From: Burkholderiales bacterium
Lineage (GTDB): Bacteria > Pseudomonadota > Gammaproteobacteria > Burkholderiales > Burkholderiaceae_C
Length of the DNA stretch: 64,000 nucleotides
Assembly: GCA_029268225.1 (NCBI GenBank)
Contig: JAJUGJ010000003.1
Location: 62,001-126,000, forward strand
Direction of reading: 5' to 3'
Made by a program: the position numbers and the translations under genes. Below, piece by piece: positions 10,601 to 18,964 of the stretch; the first letter of the stretch is position 1, and each line of letters opens with the position of its first letter. The notes beneath the pieces are model-generated. The model saw only the letters and a program-made list of their open reading frames with translations. It was not told the DNA's origin and searched no databases.

Positions 10601-11949
10601 TGACACAAGCCGCGCCGGGGCAGTCCAGCGCGCTGCCGTCATTGCCCGCCAAGGGGGTGGTGGCCCAGTGGCAGAGCCCCGCACTCGATCTGGACACCTG
10701 GTTGCCGGTGGTGCAGAGCTTCCGCGGTGGCTCGGAGGGCAGTGCGCCGGTCAGCCTGGCCGATGGCATGCCTGATACCGTGAGCATCCAGACCGGTGCA
10801 CTGACATTCCGTCAACGCACGCTCAAGGACGTCTCTGCCACCCTGGCCCATCCCAGCCCTCAGGTCTGGCGATTGCAACTCAGCGCCGATCAGGTGGCGG
10901 GCCAGGTGGAATGGGCACCGGACAGAACCGCCGACAAATCTCCCTTGATCGCAGGCCCCTCCTCCACACGGTTGACCGCTCGTCTGTCTCGTTTGTCCAT
11001 TCCCAACGCGGACGCGCAAGCCTTGCAGACCCAGGCCACCGCGCAGATGCTGTCGGGTGAGGCGGCCACCGAACTGCCGGCGCTGGACATCCAGATCGAG
11101 CAGTTTGAATGGCGCGGCCTTGCGCTGGGGCGCCTGGAGGTGGAGGCACTCAACCGCCTGGTGCCCGTGGCGGGCAAGGGCGCGCTGCCCGAGTGGCGCC
11201 TTCATCGCTTGCGCCTGAGCACGCCCGAAGCCCAGTTGGACGCCTCCGGCAACTGGGCTGCGCTGGGCACCCCGGGTCGACCGCGATCGGCCTTTGGCTT
11301 CACCCTGGACCTGCGCGACAGCGGGGCCCTGCTCACCCGCTTGGGTCTGCCGCAAACGCTGCGAGGCGGCAAGGGCCAACTCACTGGTCAGGTCAATTGG
11401 CTGGGTTCGCCTCTGGAGCCCGATCCATTGACGATGTCCGGGGACATCAAGGTTCAGATCAACAGTGGACAGTTCCTCAAGGCCGATCCTGGCATGGCCA
11501 AACTCCTGGGTGTCTTGAGCCTGCAGTCCCTGCCGCGCCGCCTGACCCTGGATTTCCGCGATCTCTTCCAGCAAGGCTTTGCCTTTGATGCCATCGATGG
11601 TGACGTCAAGGTCACGCAGGGTGTGGCGGCCACGCGCAACCTGCGCATGCGCGGGGTGCAGGCGATCGTGCTGATGGAGGGGCAGGCCGATCTGGCTCAG
11701 GAAACGCAGAGCCTGCACGTGTTCGTGGTGCCACAAATCAACGCCGAGGCGGCGTCGCTGGCCTATGCTGCCATCAATCCTGTCATTGGCATTGGCACCT
11801 TCATCGCACAGTATCTGCTGCGCAAACAGGTGGCCGATGCCAGCACCCAAGAGTTCATGATCACCGGCTCCTGGGCCGATCCGCACGTGGAAAAGCTGGA
11901 GCGCAAGCCCAAGCCAGCCGAGGTCACAACGCCCCAAAGACCTTCTTGA
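7621..11949 (+). CDS. YhdP-family AsmA-like protein (DUF3971), envelope lipid transport
   Basis: A very large (1442-residue) inner-membrane-anchored periplasmic protein of the YhdP/AsmA-like family. E. coli YhdP, with TamB and YdbH, is thought to bridge the periplasm and move phospholipids to the outer membrane. There is one N-terminal membrane segment (about 42-62), then repeated beta-rich segments starting with an AsmA-like unit (VAEQATRALGVTVRIGAL), and a conserved C-terminal domain (about 1290-1410) with NPVIGIGTFIAQYLLRK. It is somewhat longer than E. coli YhdP (about 1266). The glnE gene facing a yhdP-like gene is a recurring betaproteobacterial layout. Its 3' end overlaps the convergent DUF4197 gene by 26 bases. 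Confidence 0.9.
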   Translation: MSETPASPEHSPSAVPRRHHPLWSSALIMGLATRRVVRMGLSLMGAVLLLAAVAWAVLLFQILPRIGDWRQDVAEQATRALGVTVRIGALQGHADGMWPVLSLRQVELLDDRGQVALSLPEVSARVSLATLSPQALWAGEVRLDRLELLRPDLNVRRDRQGQLHVAGLRVSSQPSGADGTSAGADWVLSQSLIRIRGGSVRWTDELRGRPTLRLQGVEVALRHGLGLGRRHHELSLTATPPPEFGQALRLNMRMRQPLWALGEQARWWQSWWPTLTRPSQWQRWTGSWVLDMPHVTVQTLQRHVDLPVEVRGGQGAVRAELSLRDGRLAGGALQLALQGVDVRLAPELAPLSFRRLTGRLSLDHRADQTGLAFEQLAFELTDGLSWPASEGRLVWRHASDPLVDVAKAWHQTRGGQAQAEHLDLALLARVADRLPLALAHRQLLQELAPQGVVSDLDLSWEGAATAPSRYRVKARVQGLGLAESREGMRPGLAQADVMVSATDAGGRADLAMKQGWLSFPGVFEEPRIPLDRLDARVEWSRQPGGGGAAPADWSLRVSKASFANADAEGELEASWRTAKAGERNAQGQAMSHLPGVLDMTGRLARGEATRVWRYLPLSIPPDTRDYVRQAFRSGHAEDVTFEVKGDLNAFPFKDDVGGRFRVRVPVRQVVMDYVPPALMGVAADAPTGFWPAFTALEGMLRFEGQRMLIDNARAQLGTIGSGRFALNEVSGRIDDMGADDPHLTIQGRGAGPMDDLLRFLATSPVGEWTGGALSAARGSGRGALQLSLDIPLNRGEDTRIQGLVTLTDKDQAGMRLSPAIPAFAALRGTIALTESKLDVQARTRVWGQDMVVQGKRGSDGVVRFAARGTMSAEGLRQAQEYPALARLANHLSGETPVSVSVAAGARTEVQVNASLQGISATLPAPLTKPASALWPLSVTYRTEGERGEQDAIIVDVGNPQSLAMTPVVMPRVRVDLRRDVSGAEARVLRGLISLTQAAPGQSSALPSLPAKGVVAQWQSPALDLDTWLPVVQSFRGGSEGSAPVSLADGMPDTVSIQTGALTFRQRTLKDVSATLAHPSPQVWRLQLSADQVAGQVEWAPDRTADKSPLIAGPSSTRLTARLSRLSIPNADAQALQTQATAQMLSGEAATELPALDIQIEQFEWRGLALGRLEVEALNRLVPVAGKGALPEWRLHRLRLSTPEAQLDASGNWAALGTPGRPRSAFGFTLDLRDSGALLTRLGLPQTLRGGKGQLTGQVNWLGSPLEPDPLTMSGDIKVQINSGQFLKADPGMAKLLGVLSLQSLPRRLTLDFRDLFQQGFAFDAIDGDVKVTQGVAATRNLRMRGVQAIVLMEGQADLAQETQSLHVFVVPQINAEAASLAYAAINPVIGIGTFIAQYLLRKQVADASTQEFMITGSWADPHVEKLERKPKPAEVTTPQRPS

Positions 11950-12613
11950 GCAAAGCGCTGCCTGTGCCGACCGGATCCTGGCGGATCTTGCGCTCTTCTT
12001 CGCCGATTACCATGTACAAGGCGTCCAGCGCCTTGCCGGTGACGTGATCTTGCAAGGTTGCCCCCTGACCCTTGAGGAGGCCAAACTGCTGCGCCTTGCC
12101 GGCCAGATCGTTGTAACGCTGGGTGACCGACAGCTTCTCCAGAGACCGGTTCACCACTGGTTGGAACTGCACCGTCAGCGGTTCACGTGTCTTGCGGGCA
12201 AAGTACGCCGTGACCGCGTTGTCACCGCCTTGCAAGATGCCGACCGCGTCCTGCACGCTCATGTCCTTGATCGCCTTGCTCAACAGCGGGCGAGCCAGCG
12301 CCACGGCCTGCTCGGCGGCATGGTTCATCGCTTCGGTGAGTTGCTGCACCTGCTTGCCCCTTCCCATGGCCTGCAACAGGGGGGCGGCCTGATCCAGAGG
12401 CGAGGGCAGACCGATGCGCACCCGCTCGTTGCTCAAAAAGCCGTTGTGTGCCCCCAGTTGAGACACGGCCACATCTGCCCCCTTGTCGAGGGCCGCCCGC
12501 AAGGCAGCCGTGGCATCCTTGCTGCTGAAGGCCGCCGCCCACCCTGTTGCAGGCAGGGTGACCAGACCGAGGCACCAGACCCCGGCAGATGACAATACAC
12601 TGCGACGTTTCAT
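11924..12613 (-). CDS. DUF4197 domain protein, exported
   Basis: A 229-residue exported protein matching the DUF4197 family; function unknown. The N-terminus MKRRSVLSSAG with a hydrophobic stretch and an Ala-rich end (near 25-27) looks like a twin-arginine or Sec signal peptide. The mature part is helical and amphipathic, with family landmarks SKDATAALRAALDKGA near its start, VGILQGGDNAVTAYFARKT in the middle and EERKIRQDPVGTGSALLKKV at the end. It converges on the yhdP-like gene, and its 5' end is 33 bases from the divergent redoxin gene, so those two share a promoter region. Confidence 0.82.
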   Translation of the reverse strand: MKRRSVLSSAGVWCLGLVTLPATGWAAAFSSKDATAALRAALDKGADVAVSQLGAHNGFLSNERVRIGLPSPLDQAAPLLQAMGRGKQVQQLTEAMNHAAEQAVALARPLLSKAIKDMSVQDAVGILQGGDNAVTAYFARKTREPLTVQFQPVVNRSLEKLSVTQRYNDLAGKAQQFGLLKGQGATLQDHVTGKALDALYMVIGEEERKIRQDPVGTGSALLKKVFGAL

Positions 12614-12646
12614 GTTGTTTCCTTTCTGCTTGCTGTGGTGACCCCC

Positions 12647-13144
12647 ATGCCGATGAGCCGCCGTCTGTTGATCCTGGGCCTGCCTGTGCTGTTGAGTGCC
12701 TGCCTGTCAGGCACCCGCTCCGATTTGCCGGATTTGCCCTTCACCCAGCTGGATGGCAGCCAGCATCGCACAAGCGTGTTCAAAGGCAAAGTGACCGTGC
12801 TCAACTTCTGGGCCACCAGTTGCACCACGTGCGTCAAGGAAATGCCGCAGATCGTGGCCACCCACCAGCGCTTTCAGTCGCAGGGGTTGGAGACGCTGGC
12901 TGTCGCCATGTCCTACGATCCACCTGCTTACGTCATGCAATTCGCGCAAACGCGTCAGCTTCCGTTTCGTGTGGCCATTGACCACGATGGCAGTCTCGCC
13001 AAGGCTTTCGGGGATGTGCAACTCACACCCACCACCTTGGTGATCAACCGCGAGGGCAAGGTGGTCAAGCGCTACGTGGGCGAACCTGATTTCGATGCCA
13101 TGCACAAGCTGCTGGGGCAGTTGTTGAGCCAGTCCGCCAGCTGA
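12647..13144 (+). CDS. TlpA/thioredoxin-like lipoprotein
   Basis: A periplasm-facing thioredoxin-fold protein of the TlpA/AlkyI-redoxin type. The lead sequence MSRRLLILGLPVLLSACLSG ends in a lipobox (LLSAC), so it is probably lipid-anchored. The active site reads WATSCTTCVKEMP, a CxxC with Thr-Thr between the cysteines, in place of WCGPC or WCPPC. The cis-Pro loop is LTPTTLVINREGKVVKRYVG. In-frame starts occur at 12635 (GTG), 12638 (GTG), 12647 and 12653 (ATG). An ATG is preferred because it gives a compact lipoprotein signal, and none has a strong ribosome site. A role in disulfide reduction or cytochrome maturation is typical of the family but not shown here. Confidence 0.85.
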   Translation: MPMSRRLLILGLPVLLSACLSGTRSDLPDLPFTQLDGSQHRTSVFKGKVTVLNFWATSCTTCVKEMPQIVATHQRFQSQGLETLAVAMSYDPPAYVMQFAQTRQLPFRVAIDHDGSLAKAFGDVQLTPTTLVINREGKVVKRYVGEPDFDAMHKLLGQLLSQSAS

Positions 13145-13157
13145 CGGGGGCGGTGGC

Positions 13158-13796
13158 ATGCGCAACGCAGCACATGGGGCCCGCAGGGCATCCCCACGCG
13201 GTCGTCACGTGGGCTGGCTTCTGGGACTCTTGGCCCTGAGTGCCTGCTCCCCCGCGCTCGACTGGCGTGAGCTGCGTCCAGCAGAAGCGCACGGTCTGCG
13301 GGCGATGTTCCCTTGTCAGCCTGACCTCGTGACACGCACCGTTTCCCTGCCCGGCATGGCACAGCCCTTGCCCATGCAGATGTGGTCCTGCCAGACGGGC
13401 GAGACGACCTGGGCCCTCAGCCGTGTGCAGGTCAAGGAAGTGACCGACGTGGGGCCGACCTTGGCCGCCCTGGCGCGTGTCATGCAAGACAACTTGCAGG
13501 CTGCCAGCCAGATGGCGAGTGGCACAACCCCTGTGAGCGTGACCCCACTGGGGGCTGTGCAGGTGCCGGGCATGACGCCGCAGCCACAAGCGAAAGGGTG
13601 GCGCTTCCAGGCGCGACGGGTCGATGGCTGGGGCAGGCCCCTGGACATGAGCGTCACCGCGTGGCATTTTGCCCACGGCCTGCAGATTTTTCAGGCGTCG
13701 GTGTCGCGTCCCGTCGGTTCAGGCGGGACAGAACCACGTGGCTCGGCGCAAGATGCGGAGTCGTCCTTTCGGGACGGTTTTCAGTTCCCTGGTTGA
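13158..13796 (+). CDS. Hypothetical lipoprotein
   Basis: A 212-residue protein I do not recognise. A basic N-terminus (ARRASPRGRH) leads into a short hydrophobic stretch and a lipobox-like LLALSAC (Cys near 30), so it is probably a lipoprotein. The mature part begins with an acid/aromatic segment, then a repeated theme of paired beta strands around FPCQPD and MWSCQTGETTW. The two cysteines there could form a disulfide, which is interesting because the gene directly follows a thioredoxin-like lipoprotein by 13 bases and is probably co-transcribed with it. Confidence 0.7.
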   Translation: MRNAAHGARRASPRGRHVGWLLGLLALSACSPALDWRELRPAEAHGLRAMFPCQPDLVTRTVSLPGMAQPLPMQMWSCQTGETTWALSRVQVKEVTDVGPTLAALARVMQDNLQAASQMASGTTPVSVTPLGAVQVPGMTPQPQAKGWRFQARRVDGWGRPLDMSVTAWHFAHGLQIFQASVSRPVGSGGTEPRGSAQDAESSFRDGFQFPG

Positions 13797-13814
13797 TCTC
13801 TCACCGTCTGCCTC

Positions 13815-14276
13815 ATGCCCGGCCTGTTCATCATCGCGCACGCCCCCCTGGCCTCAGCCCTGAAGCTGGCCGCCGGACACTGTTTTCCTGAAATGGCGCA
13901 GCACTTGCAAGCGCTGGATGTGCCGCCCAATCTGCCATGCGAGGAGTTGGAGGCACAGGCGCGTGTCCTCCTGGGGATGGCGCAAGGCTCCGACGCCCGT
14001 GGTGAAGTCTTGATCCTCACTGATGTGTTCGGCGCCACTCCTTGCAACACCGTGCAACGCCTGGCAGACGGACAGCAGGTGAAGGTGATCACCGGGGTCA
14101 ATGTGCCCATGCTGTGGCGTGCCCTCAACTACGCCAGCGAACCCTTGGACACCCTGGTCACGCGCGCCCTGGCTGGCGGCACCCAGGGTGTCATGCAGAT
14201 TGCCTCCAGTCGGCCGCAAAACCAGGCCAGCCAACCTACCAGCCATGATCAAGACCACCGCCAACATCAGCAATAA
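13815..14276 (+). CDS. PTS mannose-type EIIA domain protein
   Basis: A 153-residue EIIA-Man family protein. The phosphate-accepting histidine lies in the first strand (LFIIAHAPLA, His9), and the conserved LILTDVFGATPCN loop is present near residues 75-87. In Betaproteobacteria this stand-alone EIIA usually works with HPr and enzyme I in a regulatory phosphorelay; no sugar permease is nearby. The last 32 bases overlap the HPr gene in another frame, so translation is probably coupled. The C-terminal tail (Gln/His/Asp-rich) lies in the overlap and is unlikely to be structured. Confidence 0.9.
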   Translation: MPGLFIIAHAPLASALKLAAGHCFPEMAQHLQALDVPPNLPCEELEAQARVLLGMAQGSDARGEVLILTDVFGATPCNTVQRLADGQQVKVITGVNVPMLWRALNYASEPLDTLVTRALAGGTQGVMQIASSRPQNQASQPTSHDQDHRQHQQ

Positions 14277-14514
14277 GCTGGGCCTGCACGCCCGTGCCTC
14301 GGCCAAACTCACCAAGCTGGCCAGCAGCTTTCCCTGTGAAGTGTTCATGAGCCGCAACGACCGCCGCGTCAATGCCAAAAGCATCATGGGCGTGATGATG
14401 CTGGCCGCCGGCCTCGGCAGCACCGTGGAAATCGAGTGCGACGGCCCGAAAGAAGAGGAGGCCATGAAGGCCTTGCTGGCGCTGATCAACGACAAGTTTG
14501 GCGAGGGCGAATAA
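14245..14514 (+). CDS. ptsH: HPr phosphocarrier protein
   Basis: An 89-residue HPr carrying phosphate from enzyme I to EIIA. His15 is in NKLGLHARASAKL, and Ser46, the regulatory site for an HPr kinase, is in NAKSIMGVMMLA. The ATG at 14245 lies inside the end of the EIIA gene. In many relatives ptsI (enzyme I) follows directly, but here the next gene is an outer-membrane transporter, so enzyme I must be elsewhere. Confidence 0.95.
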   Translation: MIKTTANISNKLGLHARASAKLTKLASSFPCEVFMSRNDRRVNAKSIMGVMMLAAGLGSTVEIECDGPKEEEAMKALLALINDKFGEGE

Positions 14515-14715
14515 CCCGACGAGGGTTTACCCTTGATCTGCTGCGAAATTGTCACAAGTTCGCGCAAAACCGTGATTTTTTGTTGCGCCCAGACAGCAGA
14601 GATTGTGCCCAGACGTAAGTTCTCAAGGCAAAGTTGGCTCATCCCGCAAACGGGGGTGGAGATCGCCCCAACATCGCGGCTTTCACACAGTTTCCGTGCA
14701 CCAAGGAGTCACTTC

Positions 14716-15705
14716 ATGCACCGTTCCTCGCTCTCGATTCAAGGTTCAACCCTGAAGGTTTCCGCCTTGGTTCTGGCCTTGGCAGCCGCCACCAACGCCG
14801 TCGCGGTTGAGAATGGCAACCAGCGCTATTCGGCCGGTATTGGCGGCAGCGACATGACCACCCCCGTGGTTCCGGGTCTGTACTTCCAGACGCCGATGGT
14901 GGCCTACCACGCTGACAAGATCAAAGGCAATGACGGGAAGCAGCGTCAAGTTCTGGGTGCCCCGGTCAACATCGACACCGATACCTATGCCATCCTGCCT
15001 CGTCTGACCTACATCAGCAGCCATCGTCTGCTTGGCGCGCACGTGGGTGTGACGGCCATGCTGCCAGTGGTCAAGCGCAAGGCCTCGTTGTCGACTGTGG
15101 ACCCCTTGAGCCCATATGCGTCGATCGTCAGTGCCAAGAATGGCTCCGCTTCCGGCGTGGCTGACCTGGAAATTTCTCCGGTCATGCACTGGGAGATCGG
15201 TGATCACCAATCGGTGACCTTCGCGCCGACCATGATCATGCCCGTGGGTGACTTCAAGGAAGACCGCCGTGCCAATGCCGGGTTTGGTGACTACTACACC
15301 TTCCGTCCGTCCGTTCAGTACGCCTTCATCGGCGACGGCTGGGACTTGGGCGGTCGTGCCGTGATGTCGTTCAACACCCGGAACAAGGATTCGGGCTACT
15401 ACAGCGGCAAGATCTTCAACTTCGACTGGCAGGCCATGGCCTTTGTGTCGGAAGACATCCGTGTGGGCGTGCAGGGCTACTTTGTCCGCCAAGTTCAGGC
15501 GGATACCTCCAAGGTCGCGATTGACCAGATGTTGATCGACATGGAAAAGGGCAGCAAGGCCAGCGTCAACGCCATTGGCCCTGCTGTGGCTTGGCTGATG
15601 AACGGCGGCGAGATGCTGATCGAAGGCAAGTTCATCAAGGAGTTCGGTGCCAAGAACCGCACCCAAGGTCAAGCCTTCTGGCTGACCATTTCGAAGCCCC
15701 TGTGA
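14716..15705 (+). CDS. Outer-membrane transporter of the phenol MetA/SphA type
   Basis: A 329-residue exported beta-barrel candidate of the MetA-pathway/SphA-like group. AAGGAG at 14703-14708 sits 7 bases before this ATG and decides the start over a longer upstream frame. A signal peptide ends around ATNAVAVEN. The rest shows alternating-hydrophobicity strands: GVADLEISPVMHWEIG, VTFAPTMIMPVGDF and FGDYYTFRPSVQYAF, and it ends in an aromatic/hydrophobic strand (AFWLTISKPL), as usual for a barrel. Family members have been linked to uptake of hydrophobic or aromatic compounds, but the substrate is unknown. The next gene is only 31 bases away. Confidence 0.82.
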   Translation: MHRSSLSIQGSTLKVSALVLALAAATNAVAVENGNQRYSAGIGGSDMTTPVVPGLYFQTPMVAYHADKIKGNDGKQRQVLGAPVNIDTDTYAILPRLTYISSHRLLGAHVGVTAMLPVVKRKASLSTVDPLSPYASIVSAKNGSASGVADLEISPVMHWEIGDHQSVTFAPTMIMPVGDFKEDRRANAGFGDYYTFRPSVQYAFIGDGWDLGGRAVMSFNTRNKDSGYYSGKIFNFDWQAMAFVSEDIRVGVQGYFVRQVQADTSKVAIDQMLIDMEKGSKASVNAIGPAVAWLMNGGEMLIEGKFIKEFGAKNRTQGQAFWLTISKPL

Positions 15706-15736
15706 TCCTGCCCCCCTTTAGCTTGGAGGTATGACC

Positions 15737-16384
15737 ATGCACGATGAACGTCAAAAGCCGGAAGCCATCAACACCCTGCGTCGTCAGTTGACCATGGGTG
15801 CGGCGGCTTCGACGCTCCTGCCTTGGGCCGCACCGGCCATGGCTCAGCAAACGTCCATGGAGGGGGTCGATCTGGCCCCGACCGTGACCGCCTACGGCCA
15901 AAAGCTGGTGCTCAACGGCTCCGCCGTGCGCAAGCGCGGCTACTTCAAGGCCGACGTCACGGCTTTGTATCTGCCCGAGAAAATGTCCTCGCCCGATGCC
16001 ATCTACAAGCTCGATGGCGTGCGACGCATCCAGCTCAACATCTTGCGTCGATTCACATCGTCCACGATCACGCGCATCTTCTTGGCCGACTTCAAGGAGG
16101 CCGCCACCGAGGAAGAATTCAAGCGTCTGATTGGCCCGATCGGGCTGATCGGTGCCGCGTACGGCAACGTGAAGGAAGTCGTCAAGGGCGATGTGGTGAA
16201 CCTGGATTGGGTGCCTGGTCGTGGCTGGTTGGCCACCCACAATGGGAAATCGCTCAACGAAGTGGATGGCAAGCCGCTGGTCATCAAGGACGAACTGGCC
16301 TACCAGATCTACATGCGCATGTACATCGGTCAAGGCGCACCGGCCGACCTCCGCAATGGTCTGCTGGGGCTGACCAAGGGCTGA
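15737..16384 (+). CDS. Chalcone-isomerase-like exported protein
   Basis: A 215-residue member of the bacterial chalcone-isomerase-like family (Chalcone_3 type), whose function is unknown and which should not be assumed to isomerise chalcones. Start: GGAGGT at 15725-15730 abuts an ATG at 15731 and lies at normal distance (6 bases) from the ATG at 15737, so 15737 is preferred. The N-terminus has LRRQLTMGAAAS followed by a hydrophobic stretch and AMAQ, like a twin-arginine signal peptide. The mature part shows VRKRGYFKADVTALYLPEKM and IGLIGAAYGNVKEVVKGDVV, family landmarks. Confidence 0.82.
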   Translation: MHDERQKPEAINTLRRQLTMGAAASTLLPWAAPAMAQQTSMEGVDLAPTVTAYGQKLVLNGSAVRKRGYFKADVTALYLPEKMSSPDAIYKLDGVRRIQLNILRRFTSSTITRIFLADFKEAATEEEFKRLIGPIGLIGAAYGNVKEVVKGDVVNLDWVPGRGWLATHNGKSLNEVDGKPLVIKDELAYQIYMRMYIGQGAPADLRNGLLGLTKG

Positions 16385-16414
16385 TCGGCTGATCGGACTT
16401 GACTGCCGCGCTGC

Positions 16415-18358
16415 TCAGCGAGTGGCGCGGTAGTGTGCCTCCAGCATCGGGGGCAAGGGGGTGTCGAGCAGGCATGCACACATGCGCAAGGCATCGGCGC
16501 TGTCGTCGCTGAGCAAGCCTTGAGGGCTGTGGTTGAAAGCTTCTTCCACCCAGGCTTTCACCAAGATCGCGCGCAATACCCAACTCAATTCCTGCACCGC
16601 CGACAAGGCATGTACCAAGCCATCCGCATCAGGGGGCGTGGGCATCAAGCTCGCCGTGGTGTCTTCGCCGCAGCGTTGCATCACCTGGTCGTACCAGACC
16701 TGCGAAGCGGGGTGCACGCCATCGGCGCGCTCCGGCATTGGAATGAAGCGCGCCAGATAGGCGCTCAGAGCGGCGACGTGGCTGCGATCGGCATCTGGCA
16801 GTGTCGCGATGTCGGCATGATGGTGGGTGACTGGCAAGATCAGGGGCGCGCCGCCCGGTTGTCCGTTGAGGCGATGTCGCAGGGTCAGCCACCACAGTCG
16901 GTCGCGCGGACTGATGCGGCCGTCGGCGCGCAGCAGTTGACGGGCGTCCTGCACCACCTGGCGCCGGGCTTCAATGGGCGCCGATGCCAACTGGGCCGTC
17001 ACGCGCTCGAATTCGGGCATGCGGTGCTGGGGGAGCAGCGATTGCACGTCTTCCAGAATCCTGGCACCGTGCGTCAAGGCCTGGCAGCGCACCTCCCACC
17101 AGCGGCGCTCCGAGGCGTTGCCCGCGTCCATCATCAAGGCTAGCAGCAGCAGGCGTTGCTCGGTCGGTCCTTGCAGGCGTTGAAGTCGGGCGCGGCTCTC
17201 ACGGTCAGCATGTGCGCGGGCTTGCCAACCCTCGCTGTGGGCCTGAATCAGATCATGCTGGGTGCCTCCCGACGGCCCGGGTGAGACCGAGCCACTCCAG
17301 GCCACTGCGGCATCGGCGGCCAGAGCGCCCTCGGGCAAAGAGGCCAGGCGAGGACGCCGGGGCTCGGACACGTCTTCGCGCAACAGGCGTGCGGGCAGCG
17401 GGGGCAAGACCGTCCCGCAGACGCGCCGGATGCGTTCACTCAGGCGCGGATGACAGGCCAGCAAATGGGTTTGTCCAGGCTCGTGCATGAGCATGGCGGC
17501 CACCATTTCGGCCGCGGGATGCTGCATGCGTCCCGCCAGCAGCTTCTGGTCGTGCCAGATTTTGCGCAACACATTGCCCAAGCCATCGCGCGTGCGGGTG
17601 AACTGGATGGCGCTGGCATCGGCGAGGAATTCGCGCTGGCGTGAGATGGCCGCCTGCAGGATGCGGCCAGCCAGCCAGCCCATCCAGCCCGCAGCGGTCA
17701 ACACCAGCCCGACCAACCATGTCAGCGGGTTGACTTGACCCTCATGGTTGGGGCGCATCAGACTCTGGCCGTAACCGTGGATGAGCGACAAGCCCCACAC
17801 CAGGGCCAGCATGCGCATGCTCAGGGGCAGGTCGTCTTCCTTGATGTGGCCAAACTCATGGGCCACCAGACCTTGCAACTCGGCGCGATTGAGGCGCTCC
17901 AGCGCACCCCGTGTCACGGTGAGGGCGATGTCATCGGCCCCCCATCCCGCCACGAAGGCATTGATGGCATCTTCTCGGCGCATCACGAACACACGCGGCA
18001 CCGGTTGAGCGCTGGCGATCGCCATTTCGTCGACCACGTTCAGCAGGCGCCGCTCCAGCGCGTCATCGGGGTCGGTGACTTCGACAGCACCCAGCCAATG
18101 CGCGACCCGCTCGCCTCCTCCCGCACGCAGGCGCTGGGTCTCCACGATGGCGCCGCCCACCACAAACAGCAGCACCACCGCCGTGTTGGTCTCGAAGAAG
18201 AGGTTGGGGAAGCCGATGCTGACAGGCACCAGGGCCTTGTAGAGCAAGGCCAGCAGCAGGTTGATGGCAAGGGTGAGCGCCACCACCAGCACGCCAAACC
18301 ACAGCATGAGCTGGAGGGTGCGTGTCTGAGCGGCGCCTTGGTGCTGACGAAAACGCAT
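16415..18358 (-). CDS. M48-family membrane metalloprotease (HtpX-like)
   Basis: A 647-residue membrane protease. Two hydrophobic segments near 17-43 and 50-72 precede the catalytic site LQGLVAHEFGHIKEDD (zinc ligands His167 and His171, catalytic Glu168), and the third-ligand helix is in REFLADASAIQFTR (about 237-250). HtpX is about 290 residues; here about 350 extra C-terminal residues carry no recognised domain and include a degenerate, Arg-rich helical region. LemA is encoded just upstream (12 bases), an association also seen in other bacteria, which suggests the two act together in envelope quality control. Confidence 0.88.
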   Translation of the reverse strand: MRFRQHQGAAQTRTLQLMLWFGVLVVALTLAINLLLALLYKALVPVSIGFPNLFFETNTAVVLLFVVGGAIVETQRLRAGGGERVAHWLGAVEVTDPDDALERRLLNVVDEMAIASAQPVPRVFVMRREDAINAFVAGWGADDIALTVTRGALERLNRAELQGLVAHEFGHIKEDDLPLSMRMLALVWGLSLIHGYGQSLMRPNHEGQVNPLTWLVGLVLTAAGWMGWLAGRILQAAISRQREFLADASAIQFTRTRDGLGNVLRKIWHDQKLLAGRMQHPAAEMVAAMLMHEPGQTHLLACHPRLSERIRRVCGTVLPPLPARLLREDVSEPRRPRLASLPEGALAADAAVAWSGSVSPGPSGGTQHDLIQAHSEGWQARAHADRESRARLQRLQGPTEQRLLLLALMMDAGNASERRWWEVRCQALTHGARILEDVQSLLPQHRMPEFERVTAQLASAPIEARRQVVQDARQLLRADGRISPRDRLWWLTLRHRLNGQPGGAPLILPVTHHHADIATLPDADRSHVAALSAYLARFIPMPERADGVHPASQVWYDQVMQRCGEDTTASLMPTPPDADGLVHALSAVQELSWVLRAILVKAWVEEAFNHSPQGLLSDDSADALRMCACLLDTPLPPMLEAHYRATR

Positions 18359-18370
18359 GGCCCCCTGCGG

Positions 18371-18964
18371 TCAGAAACTGACTTTCACCGGGGCGCGCTC
18401 GGCCTCGGAGGAGGTCGATTGCAGCATCTCGGCCGTCTGGAAGCTGAACAGGCCGGCGAGCAGATTGGTCGGGAACTGGTGGATGGCGTTGTTGTAGTCC
18501 AGCGTGACGTCGTTGAACAGCTGGCGCGAAAACGCCACCTTGTTTTCGGTGTGGATCAACTCTTCGCGCAGGTCGGCCATCTGCTGGTCGGCCTTGAGCT
18601 CCGGGTAGGACTCCACCACCGCCTGAAAGCGACCCAAGGCACTGCCCAGAACGCCTTCAGCCAGACTCAGGCTTTTGATCGGGCCGCTCTGGTTAGGGTG
18701 GGACTTGACCATGTCGGTGGCTGCCATGACTTGCGCACGCGCAGCGGTCACGCGCTCCAGCGTCTCGCGCTCGTGTTCCAGGTACTTGCGGGCGACCTCG
18801 ACCAGATTGGGGATCAGGTCATGCCGGCGTTTGAGTTGCACATCGATCTGCGCAAAGGCGTTGCCGATCTCGTTGCGCATCCGGACCATGCGGTTGTAGG
18901 CCCCGACGACCCAGAACAGCAGGACGGCGCCCAAGGCCAGCAAAATGATCTGAGTGGTGCTCAT
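18371..18964 (-). CDS. LemA family protein
   Basis: A 197-residue protein with one N-terminal membrane segment (about 5-21) and a helical domain. The family hallmark is visible at [26 protein letters not shown]-type text, quoted here in short as [14 protein letters not shown] (about 45-58). Its start overlaps the queC stop by 4 bases, and it is followed by the M48 protease gene, so queC-lemA-M48 form one transcription unit. LemA proteins are linked to envelope functions; the topology is predicted to be outside-facing C-terminus. Confidence 0.9.
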   Translation of the reverse strand: MSTTQIILLALGAVLLFWVVGAYNRMVRMRNEIGNAFAQIDVQLKRRHDLIPNLVEVARKYLEHERETLERVTAARAQVMAATDMVKSHPNQSGPIKSLSLAEGVLGSALGRFQAVVESYPELKADQQMADLREELIHTENKVAFSRQLFNDVTLDYNNAIHQFPTNLLAGLFSFQTAEMLQSTSSEAERAPVKVSF

